From an uncultured Peptococcaceae bacterium (lineage in GTDB: Bacteria; Bacillota; Peptococcia; Peptococcales; Peptococcaceae), in the NCBI GenBank assembly GCA_900552455.1, contig URZX01000015.1, forward strand, positions 1-55,371: a DNA stretch of 55,371 bases, read 5' to 3'. Below, in pieces: positions 8,036 through 17,065 of the stretch. Both the position numbers and the translations under genes were made by a program. Numbering within the stretch: the first letter of the stretch is position 1; each line of letters begins with the position of its first letter. The notes below the pieces were generated by a model that worked only from the letters and a program-made list of their open reading frames with translations, was not told where the DNA came from and ran no database searches.

Positions 8036-9319
8036 ATGTTATTAAGAAACGGACACCTGGTCGATCCTTCCCAGGCCATCGACGGGGTGACAGATATCCG
8101 CATTGAAAACGGCGTTGTCAGCGAAGTTGGTCCGGATCTGCCGGAGCAGGACGGCGAAGAGATCTTCGATCTCTCCGGCTGCTATGTGATGCCGGGGCTC
8201 ATCGACACCCACGTTCATCTGCGCGATCCAGGTCAGGAAGAATCGGAGGATCTCGAGAGCGGCAGCAAGGCAGCCATCGCCGGCGGTTTCACGACCGTCG
8301 TCGCTATGCCAAACACCTTCCCGGTCGTCGACAATGTGCCGATCGTTCGCTACATTAAAGATAAATCTGCGCGCCTCGGCTATGCAGATGTGCTGCCAAC
8401 AGCGGCCATCACCAAGGGCCAGGAAGGTCAGGAGATCACCGAGATCGGTTTTCTCAGAGATGCCGGCGTCATCGCTTTCACCGAAGACGGAAAATCCGTC
8501 GCCAACAGTGGCATTCTGCGCAAGGCCATGACCTACAGCAAGCCTTACGACGTGCTCTTCATGAGCCATTGTGAGGACAAGGATCTCAAGGGCGCTGGCT
8601 GCATGAACGCCGGCGCGCTGGCAACAGAAATGGGCCTTGGCGGCATCGCCAACGAAGTTGAGGACATCATCATCATGCGCGACATCATGCTCGCAAAAAT
8701 GACCGGCGTGCGTCTGCATATCCAGCATCTCAGCACCGCCAGCGGGCTGGAGCTGGTGCGCGAAGCCAAGGCCAAGGGCCTGCCAGTGACCTGCGAGGTC
8801 ACGCCGCACCATCTTTTCCTCACCGAGGATGCTGTGCGCGGCTACAACACCGACGCCAAGGTAGCGCCACCGCTGCGCACCGCCGCTGACAACGAAGCGC
8901 TCATCAACGGCCTGAAGGATGGCACGATCACCTGCATCGGCACCGACCATGCGCCACATTCTTCTGATAAAAAGGACGTGGAATTTGAGCGTGCCGCCAA
9001 CGGCATCTCCAGCATCGAGATCGCGTTCCCGCTGATCTGGACGCATCTTGTCGAGACCGGTCGCTTCACCTTGAGCGAGATCGTTTCGATCATGAGCTGC
9101 AATCCGGCAGAGCTTTTGCGCATCGACCGCGGCAGCCTTTCTGTCGGCAAGGTCGCCGATGTGCTGATCTTTGATCCGGAAACAGAACGCGCTGTCAATC
9201 CACAGGAATTTTACAGCAAGGGCAAAAACTGCCCATATACCGGCGAAGTGCTGCGCGGCTGGCCAAGCATGGTACTGCGCGCAGGTCGCGTTGTGCTGAA
9301 AAACGGTGCGATCGTCTAA
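8036..9319 (+). CDS. pyrC: Dihydroorotase (class I)
   Basis: This 427-residue zinc amidohydrolase cyclises carbamoyl aspartate to dihydroorotate. The metal-binding motif DTHVHLRDPG is at about residues 57-66. Later blocks are AMPNTFPVVDN, HCEDKDL, HIQHLSTA, CEVTPHH and TDHAPHS. The length and motifs fit the class I (Bacillus-type) enzyme. GGAGGAA just before the ATG overlaps the end of pyrB, consistent with translational coupling. pyrK follows after 14 bases. Confidence 0.97.
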   Translation: MLLRNGHLVDPSQAIDGVTDIRIENGVVSEVGPDLPEQDGEEIFDLSGCYVMPGLIDTHVHLRDPGQEESEDLESGSKAAIAGGFTTVVAMPNTFPVVDNVPIVRYIKDKSARLGYADVLPTAAITKGQEGQEITEIGFLRDAGVIAFTEDGKSVANSGILRKAMTYSKPYDVLFMSHCEDKDLKGAGCMNAGALATEMGLGGIANEVEDIIIMRDIMLAKMTGVRLHIQHLSTASGLELVREAKAKGLPVTCEVTPHHLFLTEDAVRGYNTDAKVAPPLRTAADNEALINGLKDGTITCIGTDHAPHSSDKKDVEFERAANGISSIEIAFPLIWTHLVETGRFTLSEIVSIMSCNPAELLRIDRGSLSVGKVADVLIFDPETERAVNPQEFYSKGKNCPYTGEVLRGWPSMVLRAGRVVLKNGAIV

Positions 9320-9333
9320 AAGAGGAGGTCAGG

Positions 9334-10104
9334 ATGGAGTTACATGAGGTAAAGATCCTTCGCAAAACGAAGCTTGCGGAGAACGAATGGCGCTTCGATT
9401 TTGACGCGCCGGCGCTCTGCGCAGAGGCTGTGCCAGGACAATTTGTCATGGTGGAAACGAGCCACGGCCCGACGCCATTTCTGCGTCGCGCTATCAGCAT
9501 CAACCAATGCAAGGACGGTGTGCTCTCGCTGATGTTCGCCGTTGTCGGCGAAGGCACAGAAGCGCTGGCCGCCATGGATGAAGGTGAAACCGTGAGCCTG
9601 CTCGGTCCCCTCGGGCGCGGCTTTGACCTGGACATTGAAAATAAGGACGTCGTCATGATCGGCGGCGGCATCGGCAAGGCGCCGTTTGAATATCTCACCG
9701 ACGCGCTGCTCGCCAAGGGCAACCGACTCACGTTCATCGTCGGTGGTCGCAGTGCGGCGCAGCTTGTCGGTCTGGAAACTTATGCAGAGAAAAACGTGCG
9801 TCTGCTTTACGCGACAGAAGACGGCAGCCTTGGCGAAAAGGGATTCGTCAGTGCGTATTTCGACGCCATCAAAGATTGTGACCGCATTGCGGCCTGCGGA
9901 CCAACGCCAATGCTGGCAGCGGTGAAGCGCTTTGCAGATGAAGCAGGCATTCCTTGCCAGCTCTCGCTGGAAGGAAAAATGGCCTGCGGCGTCGGCGTCT
10001 GCCTTGGCTGCACGTGCAAATCTGGCAACCCGGATGCGGCGGTGTATCCGAAGGTTTGCCAGGACGGTCCGGTATTCTGGTCTGAGGAGGTGGAACTGGC
10101 ATGA
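9334..10104 (+). CDS. pyrK: Dihydroorotate dehydrogenase B electron-transfer subunit
   Basis: This 256-residue FAD and [2Fe-2S] protein passes electrons from the PyrD subunit to NAD. It has an FAD-domain RRAISI block near residue 52, an NAD-binding IGGGIGKAPFEYL near 109 and a C-terminal cluster with Cys at about 218, 223, 226 and 242, the C-x4-C-x2-C-x15-C ligand pattern. An AGAGGAGG site precedes ATG 9334. Its last bases overlap the pyrD start (ATGA), as expected for two subunits of one complex. Its presence shows a class 1B, NAD-linked dihydroorotate dehydrogenase, suited to anaerobic life. Confidence 0.96.
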   Translation: MELHEVKILRKTKLAENEWRFDFDAPALCAEAVPGQFVMVETSHGPTPFLRRAISINQCKDGVLSLMFAVVGEGTEALAAMDEGETVSLLGPLGRGFDLDIENKDVVMIGGGIGKAPFEYLTDALLAKGNRLTFIVGGRSAAQLVGLETYAEKNVRLLYATEDGSLGEKGFVSAYFDAIKDCDRIAACGPTPMLAAVKRFADEAGIPCQLSLEGKMACGVGVCLGCTCKSGNPDAAVYPKVCQDGPVFWSEEVELA

Positions 10105-11021
10105 GCGTGAACATGGAAACCACTTTTGCAGGTGTGACATTCAAAAATCCTGTCTCGACTTGCTCCGGCACGTACGGCTTTGGCATTGAGTACGGACGCT
10201 TTGTGCCGGTGGAACGCCTCGGCTCGATCACCACGAAGGGACTTTCGGCGTATCCTCAGAAGGGCAACGCCGGTGTGCGCATTACGGAAACGCCGGCTGG
10301 TATGCTCAACTGCATCGGGCTGGAAAATCCCGGCGCTGATGTGTTCAAGCAGGACTATCTGCCACAGATGCGCGAGCGCCTCGGCGACTGCAAGATCATC
10401 GCCAATATTTTCGGCGGCACCCTTGATACCTATGCAGCCGTTTCGAAAGCCCTCAATGATGTTGACGAGATCGTCATGTACGAGGTCAACATTTCCTGCC
10501 CGAACGTTCACGCCGGTGGCATGGTCTTCGGGACAGACTGCGCCGCAGCGGCGGATGTCTGCCGCGCTGTCAAAGCAGAGACAGACAAACCAGTATTAAT
10601 GAAGCTTTCGCCAAATGTCACCGATATTGTCGCGATCGCCAAAGCCTGCGAAGAGGCTGGCGCCGACGGGCTCTCGCTGATCAACACGTTGATGGGCATG
10701 TCGATCGACGTGAACACTCAGAAACCGGTGCTCGGAAATATCACCGGCGGACTTTCCGGCGCAGCCATCCGTCCGGTTGGCGTGCGCATGGTTTATCAGG
10801 TGGCGCAGTCGGTCGACATTCCGATCCTCGGCATGGGCGGGATCGTGACCTGGCGCGACGCAGTGGAATACATGCTCGCCGGGGCACAGATGGTTGCTGT
10901 CGGCGCAGCGAATTTCCGCGATCCAATGGCGCCAATGAAGGTGCTCGAGGGCATCGAAGCCTATTGCGAAGCGCGCGGCATCACGGATGTGAACGAACTC
11001 ATAGGGAAGGCGTGGAAATAA
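10101..11021 (+). CDS. pyrD: Dihydroorotate dehydrogenase B catalytic subunit
   Basis: This 306-residue FMN enzyme oxidises dihydroorotate to orotate. The active-site cysteine is in NISCPNVHAGG (Cys about 133), the class 1 base rather than the serine of class 2. The FMN-binding GMGGIVTWRDAVEYMLAGA lies near residue 245. There is no membrane-anchoring N-terminus. It overlaps pyrK by 4 bases and pyrF by 1 base, so the three genes are translationally coupled. Confidence 0.96.
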   Translation: MSVNMETTFAGVTFKNPVSTCSGTYGFGIEYGRFVPVERLGSITTKGLSAYPQKGNAGVRITETPAGMLNCIGLENPGADVFKQDYLPQMRERLGDCKIIANIFGGTLDTYAAVSKALNDVDEIVMYEVNISCPNVHAGGMVFGTDCAAAADVCRAVKAETDKPVLMKLSPNVTDIVAIAKACEEAGADGLSLINTLMGMSIDVNTQKPVLGNITGGLSGAAIRPVGVRMVYQVAQSVDIPILGMGGIVTWRDAVEYMLAGAQMVAVGAANFRDPMAPMKVLEGIEAYCEARGITDVNELIGKAWK

Positions 11022-11740
11022 TGGCAACGAAAGAACAACTGATCATCGCTCTGGATTTTAGCAAGGGCGACGACGCCATCGCTTTGGTGGATGCCATCGG
11101 CGATGCGGCGAATTATTATAAAGTGGGGCTGGAGCTTTTTCTGAATTCGAAGGGCAGCGTCATCGAGCAGCTGAAAGCGCGCGACAAGCACGTTTTCCTC
11201 GATCTCAAGTTCCACGACATCCCAAATACCGTGGCGGCAGCTTGTCGCTGGGCGGCTGGTCTCGGCGTGGATATGTTCAATGTGCACGCCGGCGGCGGTC
11301 TGGAAATGATGCAGCGCGCCATGGAAGCGACAGCCGAAGGCGCGCAGGCGAATGGCCTTGCGGTGCCAAAGCTGATCGCTGTGACCATCCTCACGAGCTT
11401 TGATGAAGCGGGACTTTCCCGTGTTGGTTTCAGCGGCGCGGTGGACGAAAATGTCAAGCGTCTGGCCGCGCTGACTGCAGAAGCTGGACTGAACGGCGTC
11501 GTCTGCTCCTCGCGCGAAGTGCCGCTGATCCACGAAGCAGTCGCTGCGCCTGATTTCCTCACGGTCTGCCCGGGCGTACGTCCAGAATGGGCGCAGAAGG
11601 GAGACCAGAAGCGCATCATGACGCCAGCCCAGGCCATGGAACAGGGCGTGAGCCACATTGTCGTGGGGCGTCCGATCACCAAAGCAGAGGATCCTGTGGC
11701 AGCGACGCTGAAGATCCTGGAAGAAATGAACGTACAATAA
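11021..11740 (+). CDS. pyrF: Orotidine-5'-phosphate decarboxylase
   Basis: This 239-residue enzyme decarboxylates OMP to UMP, the last step of the pathway. The catalytic Asp-x-Lys-x-x-x-x-Asp array is visible as DLKFHDIPNT (about 61-70). The phosphate-binding region near the end is HIVVGRPIT. An in-frame extension upstream of ATG 11021 lies inside pyrD, so I set the start at the TAATG overlap with the pyrD stop, which gives the family N-terminus MATKEQLIIALDF. pyrE begins 18 bases after the stop. Confidence 0.96.
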   Translation: MATKEQLIIALDFSKGDDAIALVDAIGDAANYYKVGLELFLNSKGSVIEQLKARDKHVFLDLKFHDIPNTVAAACRWAAGLGVDMFNVHAGGGLEMMQRAMEATAEGAQANGLAVPKLIAVTILTSFDEAGLSRVGFSGAVDENVKRLAALTAEAGLNGVVCSSREVPLIHEAVAAPDFLTVCPGVRPEWAQKGDQKRIMTPAQAMEQGVSHIVVGRPITKAEDPVAATLKILEEMNVQ

Positions 11741-11758
11741 GATTTGGAGGAATAAATT

Positions 11759-12343
11759 ATGGCTATGACAAATGAAGAATTGATGCAGATCCTGACAGAA
11801 ACCGGCGCTTACCAGACCGGGCATTTCAAACTCAGCTCCGGGCTGCACAGCGGCAACTACATTCAGTGCTCCCAGCTGCTCAAATTCCCTCGCGTGGCAG
11901 AAAAAGTCTGCTCCGAGATCGCTGCGCTGTTCAAGGACGACAACATTGAAATGGTCGTCGGGCCAGCCATCGGCGGCATCCTCGTCGCTTATGAAGTTGG
12001 GCGCGCGCTTGATGTGCCAGCCATCTTCGCTGAACGCCAGGATGGCAAGATGACGCTGCGCCGTGGCTTCCACGTAGAACCAGGCACGCGCTGCCTCGTT
12101 ACCGAAGACGTGCTGACCACCGGCGGTTCTGCCCAGGAAGTTGTCGAGCTGCTGCAGGCGCAGGGCGCTGAAGTTGTTTCTGCAACCTCGATCATCGACC
12201 GCACCCCTGGCAATACGCTGAAGCTCAAGGTGCCATTCAAATCTCTGATCCAGCTCACCTTCCCAACCTACACCGAAGAAGAATGCCCAATGTGCAAGGA
12301 AGGTCAGCCAATCCAGAAGCCAGGCAGCCGTCCTGGTATCTGA
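11759..12343 (+). CDS. pyrE: Orotate phosphoribosyltransferase
   Basis: This 194-residue enzyme makes OMP from orotate and PRPP. The PRPP motif TEDVLTTGGSAQE lies at about residues 115-127. The C-terminus CPMCKEGQPIQKPGSR is characteristic of the Thermus/Clostridia-type subfamily rather than the enterobacterial form. A TTGGAGG site lies 8-10 bases before ATG 11759; ATG 11765 is possible. It ends the pyrimidine block, but the next gene starts only 33 bases later with no terminator between. Confidence 0.96.
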   Translation: MAMTNEELMQILTETGAYQTGHFKLSSGLHSGNYIQCSQLLKFPRVAEKVCSEIAALFKDDNIEMVVGPAIGGILVAYEVGRALDVPAIFAERQDGKMTLRRGFHVEPGTRCLVTEDVLTTGGSAQEVVELLQAQGAEVVSATSIIDRTPGNTLKLKVPFKSLIQLTFPTYTEEECPMCKEGQPIQKPGSRPGI

Positions 12344-12376
12344 GCCCATTGTTCATGAAGAAAGGAGGCGCCGCTC

Positions 12377-14200
12377 ATGGAAAAACTGTTTGGTCAGATC
12401 GACGGCCTGAGCCGGCGCCAATGTGACGATCTGCATGCGCTGCGCGACATTTCGGTGGCGCGCAGCGAGATCGTAACGCGGGAACTGGCGGAGGCCATGC
12501 TCACGATCTCTGAGGAAATACGCCGCGAGGTTGCGGTTTTTATTGACCGCAGCGGGCAGGTGCTGATGGTTTCCGTCGGCCAGGCGGACAAGGCACCGGT
12601 GCTGGCGCTTTCAAAGCGCCGCTGGCAATATGGTTATGCTGGCGTGCGCTGTGTGCATACGCATCCCGGCGCGACGGCCCATCTTTCGGAGCCGGACATC
12701 AGCGCGCTGAAAAATCTGCGCTACGACGCCATGATCGCCATCGCCCGTCCGGAAGGCAAGCTGCGCGCATCTGTCGCCATGCTCGAGCCGGTCGAGGGAA
12801 TGCTCGCCGATGCCAGGGTGGTCGGCGCAGAGGATCTCGATTGGGCGACGTTCACGCGCCTGCCGCTGGCCGATCAGCTTTTGCATTACGAAGGCTTGCT
12901 GGCGCGGCAGAGTACCGTCGCCACTGGCTCGGAGAAAGAGCGCGCCATTCTCATCCTCCAGCCTAAGGGTAACACCCAGGATGATGTGGAGATCGCCCGC
13001 GAAGAGCTTTGCGAGCTTGCGGACACCGCCGGTCTCGACGTCGTCGACGTCATCGTGCAGGTGATGCGCGGCAATCAGCACAAGCTCGGCGCCGGCAAGC
13101 TGGAAGAGATCGCTGTGCTTGTGCAGAACGAAGCGGCGGATGTTGTGGTCTTTGACCAGGCGCTGACGCCGTCCTACAATCAGATGCTCTCAGATCGTCT
13201 CGGTGTGAAGGTCATCGACAAGACGGTGCTCATTCTCGATATATTTGCCCAGCGCGCCCGCAGCCGCGAGGGCAAATATCAAGTGGAGCTGGCGCAGCTC
13301 AATTATCTCCTGCCGCGGCTCACTGGCATGGGTACGGCGCTGTCGCGTCTCGGCGGTGGCGTCGGGACCCGTGGTCCCGGCGAGACCAAGCTCGAAACCG
13401 ATCGCCGGCATATCCGCCGGCGCATTCATCACATCACCAGGGAGCTCGAAAACGTCAAGAGCAATCGCGAGCTTCAGCGCAACGCGCGCATGAAGCAACA
13501 GGGCCTTTCAGTCGCGCTCGTCGGCTATACCAACGCCGGCAAGAGCACGCTGCTCAACCGCCTCACCGACGACAACATTTACGCCGCCGACCAGCTCTTT
13601 GCGACCCTCGACCCAACGACGCGCCGTCTCGAGCTTGAAGGGGGCGAGGTGCTCCTCGTCAGCGATACGGTCGGATTCATCCGCGATCTGCCGTCGCAGC
13701 TGCTCGACGCGTTCAAGGCGACGCTCGAGGAATTGCAGTACGCCGATGTGCTGCTGCATGTCGTCGACGTTGCCAAGGAAGGCATCGACGAACGCATTCG
13801 CGTCGTCGAGGACATTCTCATGTCCCTCGGCCTCTCGGAAAAAACGCACATCCTCGTCTGCAACAAGATCGATCTCTGCGAGGAACCGCCGGTCTTTTCT
13901 GCAGGCCTGGCTTATCAGCAGAAATGCTTCATTTCCTGCGAAACCGGCCAGGGATTGGCGGAGCTCGTCGATCTGCTGAAGAAGATCGCTCAGGCGTCGG
14001 ATGTTGTCCTTGAGATGACGCTGCCTTACGACAGCGCGCAGGGACAGCGCATCGCTCAGGCACATCAGTTTGGCAGGGTGCTCGCCGAAGAATACGATGA
14101 AACTGGCGCAAAACTGAAGGTGCAGATGCCGTTGCCTGAGGCAAAAAAATATTTTCGGGAGTTTCTCCCGCAAGAAACAGAAAACGAAACGAAGTGGTAG
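12377..14200 (+). CDS. hflX: Ribosome-associated GTPase HflX
   Basis: This 607-residue GTPase of the HflX family binds 50S or 70S ribosomes and rescues or splits stalled ones. G-motifs are GYTNAGKST (G1, about 383), DTVGF (G3) and CNKID (G4). The glycine-rich GGVGTRGPGETKLETDRR linker precedes the G domain. It is longer than the roughly 430-residue E. coli protein because of a 180-residue N-terminal region. That region has HTHPGATAHLSEPD and is common to long Bacillota HflX proteins. AAAGGAGG precedes ATG 12377. It is followed 6 bases later by the PLP-enzyme gene, a pairing also seen in Bacillus (ynbA-ynbB). Confidence 0.95.
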   Translation: MEKLFGQIDGLSRRQCDDLHALRDISVARSEIVTRELAEAMLTISEEIRREVAVFIDRSGQVLMVSVGQADKAPVLALSKRRWQYGYAGVRCVHTHPGATAHLSEPDISALKNLRYDAMIAIARPEGKLRASVAMLEPVEGMLADARVVGAEDLDWATFTRLPLADQLLHYEGLLARQSTVATGSEKERAILILQPKGNTQDDVEIAREELCELADTAGLDVVDVIVQVMRGNQHKLGAGKLEEIAVLVQNEAADVVVFDQALTPSYNQMLSDRLGVKVIDKTVLILDIFAQRARSREGKYQVELAQLNYLLPRLTGMGTALSRLGGGVGTRGPGETKLETDRRHIRRRIHHITRELENVKSNRELQRNARMKQQGLSVALVGYTNAGKSTLLNRLTDDNIYAADQLFATLDPTTRRLELEGGEVLLVSDTVGFIRDLPSQLLDAFKATLEELQYADVLLHVVDVAKEGIDERIRVVEDILMSLGLSEKTHILVCNKIDLCEEPPVFSAGLAYQQKCFISCETGQGLAELVDLLKKIAQASDVVLEMTLPYDSAQGQRIAQAHQFGRVLAEEYDETGAKLKVQMPLPEAKKYFREFLPQETENETKW

Positions 14201-14206
14201 AAGAAT

Positions 14207-15475
14207 ATGTCATTATTTTTTGATCGATTGAAAAACTATGCCGGTCTGAGTGACGACGATGTTGCGCTCGTTGCGCGCTGCCTCGATGAGCTGTCGCCAC
14301 AGTGGGCGCATTTTACCGACGTTACCCAGGCCAATCAGATAAAAGTTCTGGAAGCCTTTCAGAAAAATCAGGTGGCGGATTTCCACCTCAACGGTTCCAC
14401 CGGCTACGGCTACGGGGACACCGGCCGTGATGTGCTCGAACGTGTCTGGGCAGATATTTTCTGCGCAGAAAAAGCGCTTGTGCGCTCCAATCTCGTCAGC
14501 GGTACCCACGCCATCGCCACTGTACTCTTTGGCATCCTGCGTCCTGGTGACGAAGCGGTTTCCATCAGCGGTCTGCCTTACGACACTTTGCAGACGGTCA
14601 TCGGAAAAAGCGACGATGCCCAGGGAACGCTGCGCGAGTTCGGCATTCATCACAAAAGCGTGCCGCTCAAGGACAACGATTTCGATGAAGCAGCCATCCG
14701 CGCTGCGGTGACGCCGCAGACAAAGATGGTGATGGTCCAGCGCTCTCGTGGCTACGAATGGCGCGACAGCCTGTCCATCGAGAAGATCGCCCGTGCCTGT
14801 GAGATTGTCAAAAGCATTTCACCGGAGATCGTCATCTTCGTCGACAACTGCTACGGCGAATTTGTCGAGGATCGCGAACCGCTCGAAGTCGGCGCAGATA
14901 TCATCGCCGGTTCCCTGATCAAAAATCCAGGCGGCGGTCTCGCGCCACGCGGCGGCTACATCGCCGGTCGCGAGGATCTCGTGAACGCCAGCGCGCAGCG
15001 CCTGACAGCGCCGGGCATCAGTGACGACGTCAGCTCGTCGCTGGATTTTAACCGCCCGGCTTTTCAGGGGCTCTTCATGGCGCCGCTCATCGTCGAGCAG
15101 GCGCTCAAAGGCGCATCCTTTGCTGCAGCTTATCTTGGCGCCAAGGGCTACGTCGTTTCGCCGACAGCCGATGCCCAGCGCACGGACATCATCCAGTGCG
15201 TTGCGTTTGGCGATCCCGACAAGCTGCGAAAATTCTGCCAGGGCATTCAGGCAGCCTCCGCCCTTGAAAGCTATGTGACGCCTTACGACGACCAATTGCC
15301 GGGCTACGACGATCCGGTCATCATGGCAGGCGGCACCTTCATCCAGGGCTCATCCATTGAACTCAGCATCGACGGTCCGATGCGTGCGCCGTTCATCGGC
15401 TACATGCAGGGCGGCCTCTCGATTTCACATATCATTGCATCCGTATGTTTGGCAGCAAAGAAAATGGAGGGATAA
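14207..15475 (+). CDS. ynbB: PLP-dependent aluminium-resistance / methionine gamma-lyase family protein
   Basis: This 422-residue fold-type I PLP enzyme belongs to the family annotated as aluminium resistance protein or methionine gamma-lyase family (B. subtilis YnbB). Visible blocks are NGSTGYGYGDTGRDVLERV, SGTHAIATVLFGILRPGDE, VFVDNCYGEF-like sequence, and the PLP-lysine region GSLIKNPGGGLAPRGGYI (Lys about 239). The true substrate is uncertain; cysteine or methionine-related lyase activity is inferred from homology. It sits between hflX and a DUF456 gene in the long run ending at recX. Confidence 0.9.
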   Translation: MSLFFDRLKNYAGLSDDDVALVARCLDELSPQWAHFTDVTQANQIKVLEAFQKNQVADFHLNGSTGYGYGDTGRDVLERVWADIFCAEKALVRSNLVSGTHAIATVLFGILRPGDEAVSISGLPYDTLQTVIGKSDDAQGTLREFGIHHKSVPLKDNDFDEAAIRAAVTPQTKMVMVQRSRGYEWRDSLSIEKIARACEIVKSISPEIVIFVDNCYGEFVEDREPLEVGADIIAGSLIKNPGGGLAPRGGYIAGREDLVNASAQRLTAPGISDDVSSSLDFNRPAFQGLFMAPLIVEQALKGASFAAAYLGAKGYVVSPTADAQRTDIIQCVAFGDPDKLRKFCQGIQAASALESYVTPYDDQLPGYDDPVIMAGGTFIQGSSIELSIDGPMRAPFIGYMQGGLSISHIIASVCLAAKKMEG

Positions 15476-15476
15476 G

Positions 15477-15962
15477 ATGGACGTTTATACTTGGTTACTG
15501 ATCGTAGCAATGGCCGCCGGTGTGATCGGCACGTTTGTGCCGATGCTGCCGGGTTTCTGGCTGGTCTTTCTCAGCATGCTGGCCTATGGCATTTTTGATC
15601 ACTGGAACGCGTATCCGATCTGGTTTGTGGTGATCGTCGGCGTGCTCGCCGTCGGCAGCTCTGTGCTGGATTATTATGGCACGATGCTCGGCGCGAAACG
15701 CTTTGGCGCATCCAACGACGCCTCGATCGGCTCCACGCTCGGCGCTGCTGCCGGTGGCTTCATCGGTAAAGGCCGCGGCAGCGTGATCGGCGCGACCCTT
15801 GGCACCGTTGGCGCAGAATACAGAACCCACCGTTCTCTGCAGGGCGCAATGCGCGCCAGCGCCGGCTCCCTCGTCGGAACAGCTGTGGTGTCCTTCATCC
15901 AGTTTGTCGTGGCGCTGATCATTTTTGTCATTACCTTCGTTTTATTGTGGGGGGCTGCATGA
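15477..15962 (+). CDS. DUF456 family membrane protein
   Basis: This is a 161-residue integral membrane protein. Hydrophobic segments lie at about residues 5-25, 28-60, a glycine-rich stretch at 83-112, and 135-160. The motif VPMLPGFWLVFLSMLAYG is typical of DUF456. Its function is unknown. An upstream in-frame extension lies inside the preceding gene, so I set the start at ATG 15477, with a GGAGG site at 15466-15470. It overlaps ddl at ATGA (15959-15962). Confidence 0.88.
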   Translation: MDVYTWLLIVAMAAGVIGTFVPMLPGFWLVFLSMLAYGIFDHWNAYPIWFVVIVGVLAVGSSVLDYYGTMLGAKRFGASNDASIGSTLGAAAGGFIGKGRGSVIGATLGTVGAEYRTHRSLQGAMRASAGSLVGTAVVSFIQFVVALIIFVITFVLLWGAA

Positions 15963-17062
15963 TGTTAGATAAGAAGTTAAAAGTCGGGGTCGTTTTTGGC
16001 GGCCCTTCCGGTGAATACGACGTTTCCTGTGTTTCTGCGAATACGATCGTCGGCGCGCTCCTGGATGCTGGCTACGAAAATGTGTTTCCGATCGGCATCG
16101 CCAAGGATGGTCGCTGGTACGGTCCTGTCGCGCGCGAGGATGTGGCGCATTTCGACGCAGCTGGCTACGCCGACAGAGAACTGATCTTTCCGCAGTATCC
16201 TGGCGGCGTCATGCGCAATGCCAAAACCTTCGCTGAGATCGGCCAGATCGACGTGGCATTTCCGATCATTCACGGCTCCTATGGCGAAGACGGCCATCTG
16301 CAGGCGTTCTTCGATATGTGCCGCATCCCTTACGTTGGTGCTGGCATGATGGGCTCTATGGTCGGGATGGACAAGGTTTTCATGCGCGACATTCTCAAGG
16401 CCTACGCCATTCCGCAGACGGATTATGTAGCCGTGCGCCGCTATGATTTTGAGAACGACACAGAGGCTGTGCTCGATCAGATCGAAGATACCCTCGTTTA
16501 TCCGATGTTCGTCAAACCATCTTGCCTCGGCTCCAGCGTCGGTATCAGCAAGGTGGAAAATCGCGATGCGCTGCGCGAAGGGCTCGCTGGCGCAGCGCGC
16601 TACGACAGCAAGCTCATTGTTGAGACAGGCGTCAACGCGCGCGAGATCGAGACCGCGCTCCTCGGCAACGAGGAAGTAGAAATGGCTGTGCCTGGCGAGA
16701 TCGTGACAGAGGGCGTGTTCTACGACTACGAATCGAAATACATCCTCGACAACAGCACGACCAAAGCGCCGGCCGATCTCACCGAAGAACAGGTCGCCGA
16801 GATCACGCGCATCGCCAAGGAAACCTACAAGGTTCTCGATCTCGACGGCATGTGCCGGGCCGATTTCTTCATCGACAAGGACAACGGCCGCATTCTGCTG
16901 AACGAGGTCAACACCCTGCCAGGTTTCACATCCATCAGCATGTACGCAAAAATGTGGCAGGCTTCCGGTCGTCCGCTGATCGAGGTGATCGAGCGCCTGA
17001 TCGCGCTGGCATTTGAAAAACACAAAGACGATATGAGAAACTACACCGCTTTTGGAGGCTAA
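15959..17062 (+). CDS. ddl: D-alanine-D-alanine ligase
   Basis: This 367-residue ATP-grasp enzyme joins two D-alanines for peptidoglycan precursor synthesis. The N-terminus has KVGVVFGGPSGEYDVSC, then HGSYGEDGHLQAFF, GSSVGISKV, and the C-terminal metal and substrate block LNEVNTLPGFTSISMYAKM. ATG 15959 overlaps the previous stop; ATG 15962 and an upstream GTG at 15947 are alternatives. Ser/Tyr/Phe determinants of D-Ala versus D-Lac specificity were not resolved. Lying directly before recA (3-base gap), it leaves no room for a separate recA promoter. Confidence 0.95.
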   Translation: MMLDKKLKVGVVFGGPSGEYDVSCVSANTIVGALLDAGYENVFPIGIAKDGRWYGPVAREDVAHFDAAGYADRELIFPQYPGGVMRNAKTFAEIGQIDVAFPIIHGSYGEDGHLQAFFDMCRIPYVGAGMMGSMVGMDKVFMRDILKAYAIPQTDYVAVRRYDFENDTEAVLDQIEDTLVYPMFVKPSCLGSSVGISKVENRDALREGLAGAARYDSKLIVETGVNAREIETALLGNEEVEMAVPGEIVTEGVFYDYESKYILDNSTTKAPADLTEEQVAEITRIAKETYKVLDLDGMCRADFFIDKDNGRILLNEVNTLPGFTSISMYAKMWQASGRPLIEVIERLIALAFEKHKDDMRNYTAFGG

Positions 17063-17065
17063 TCT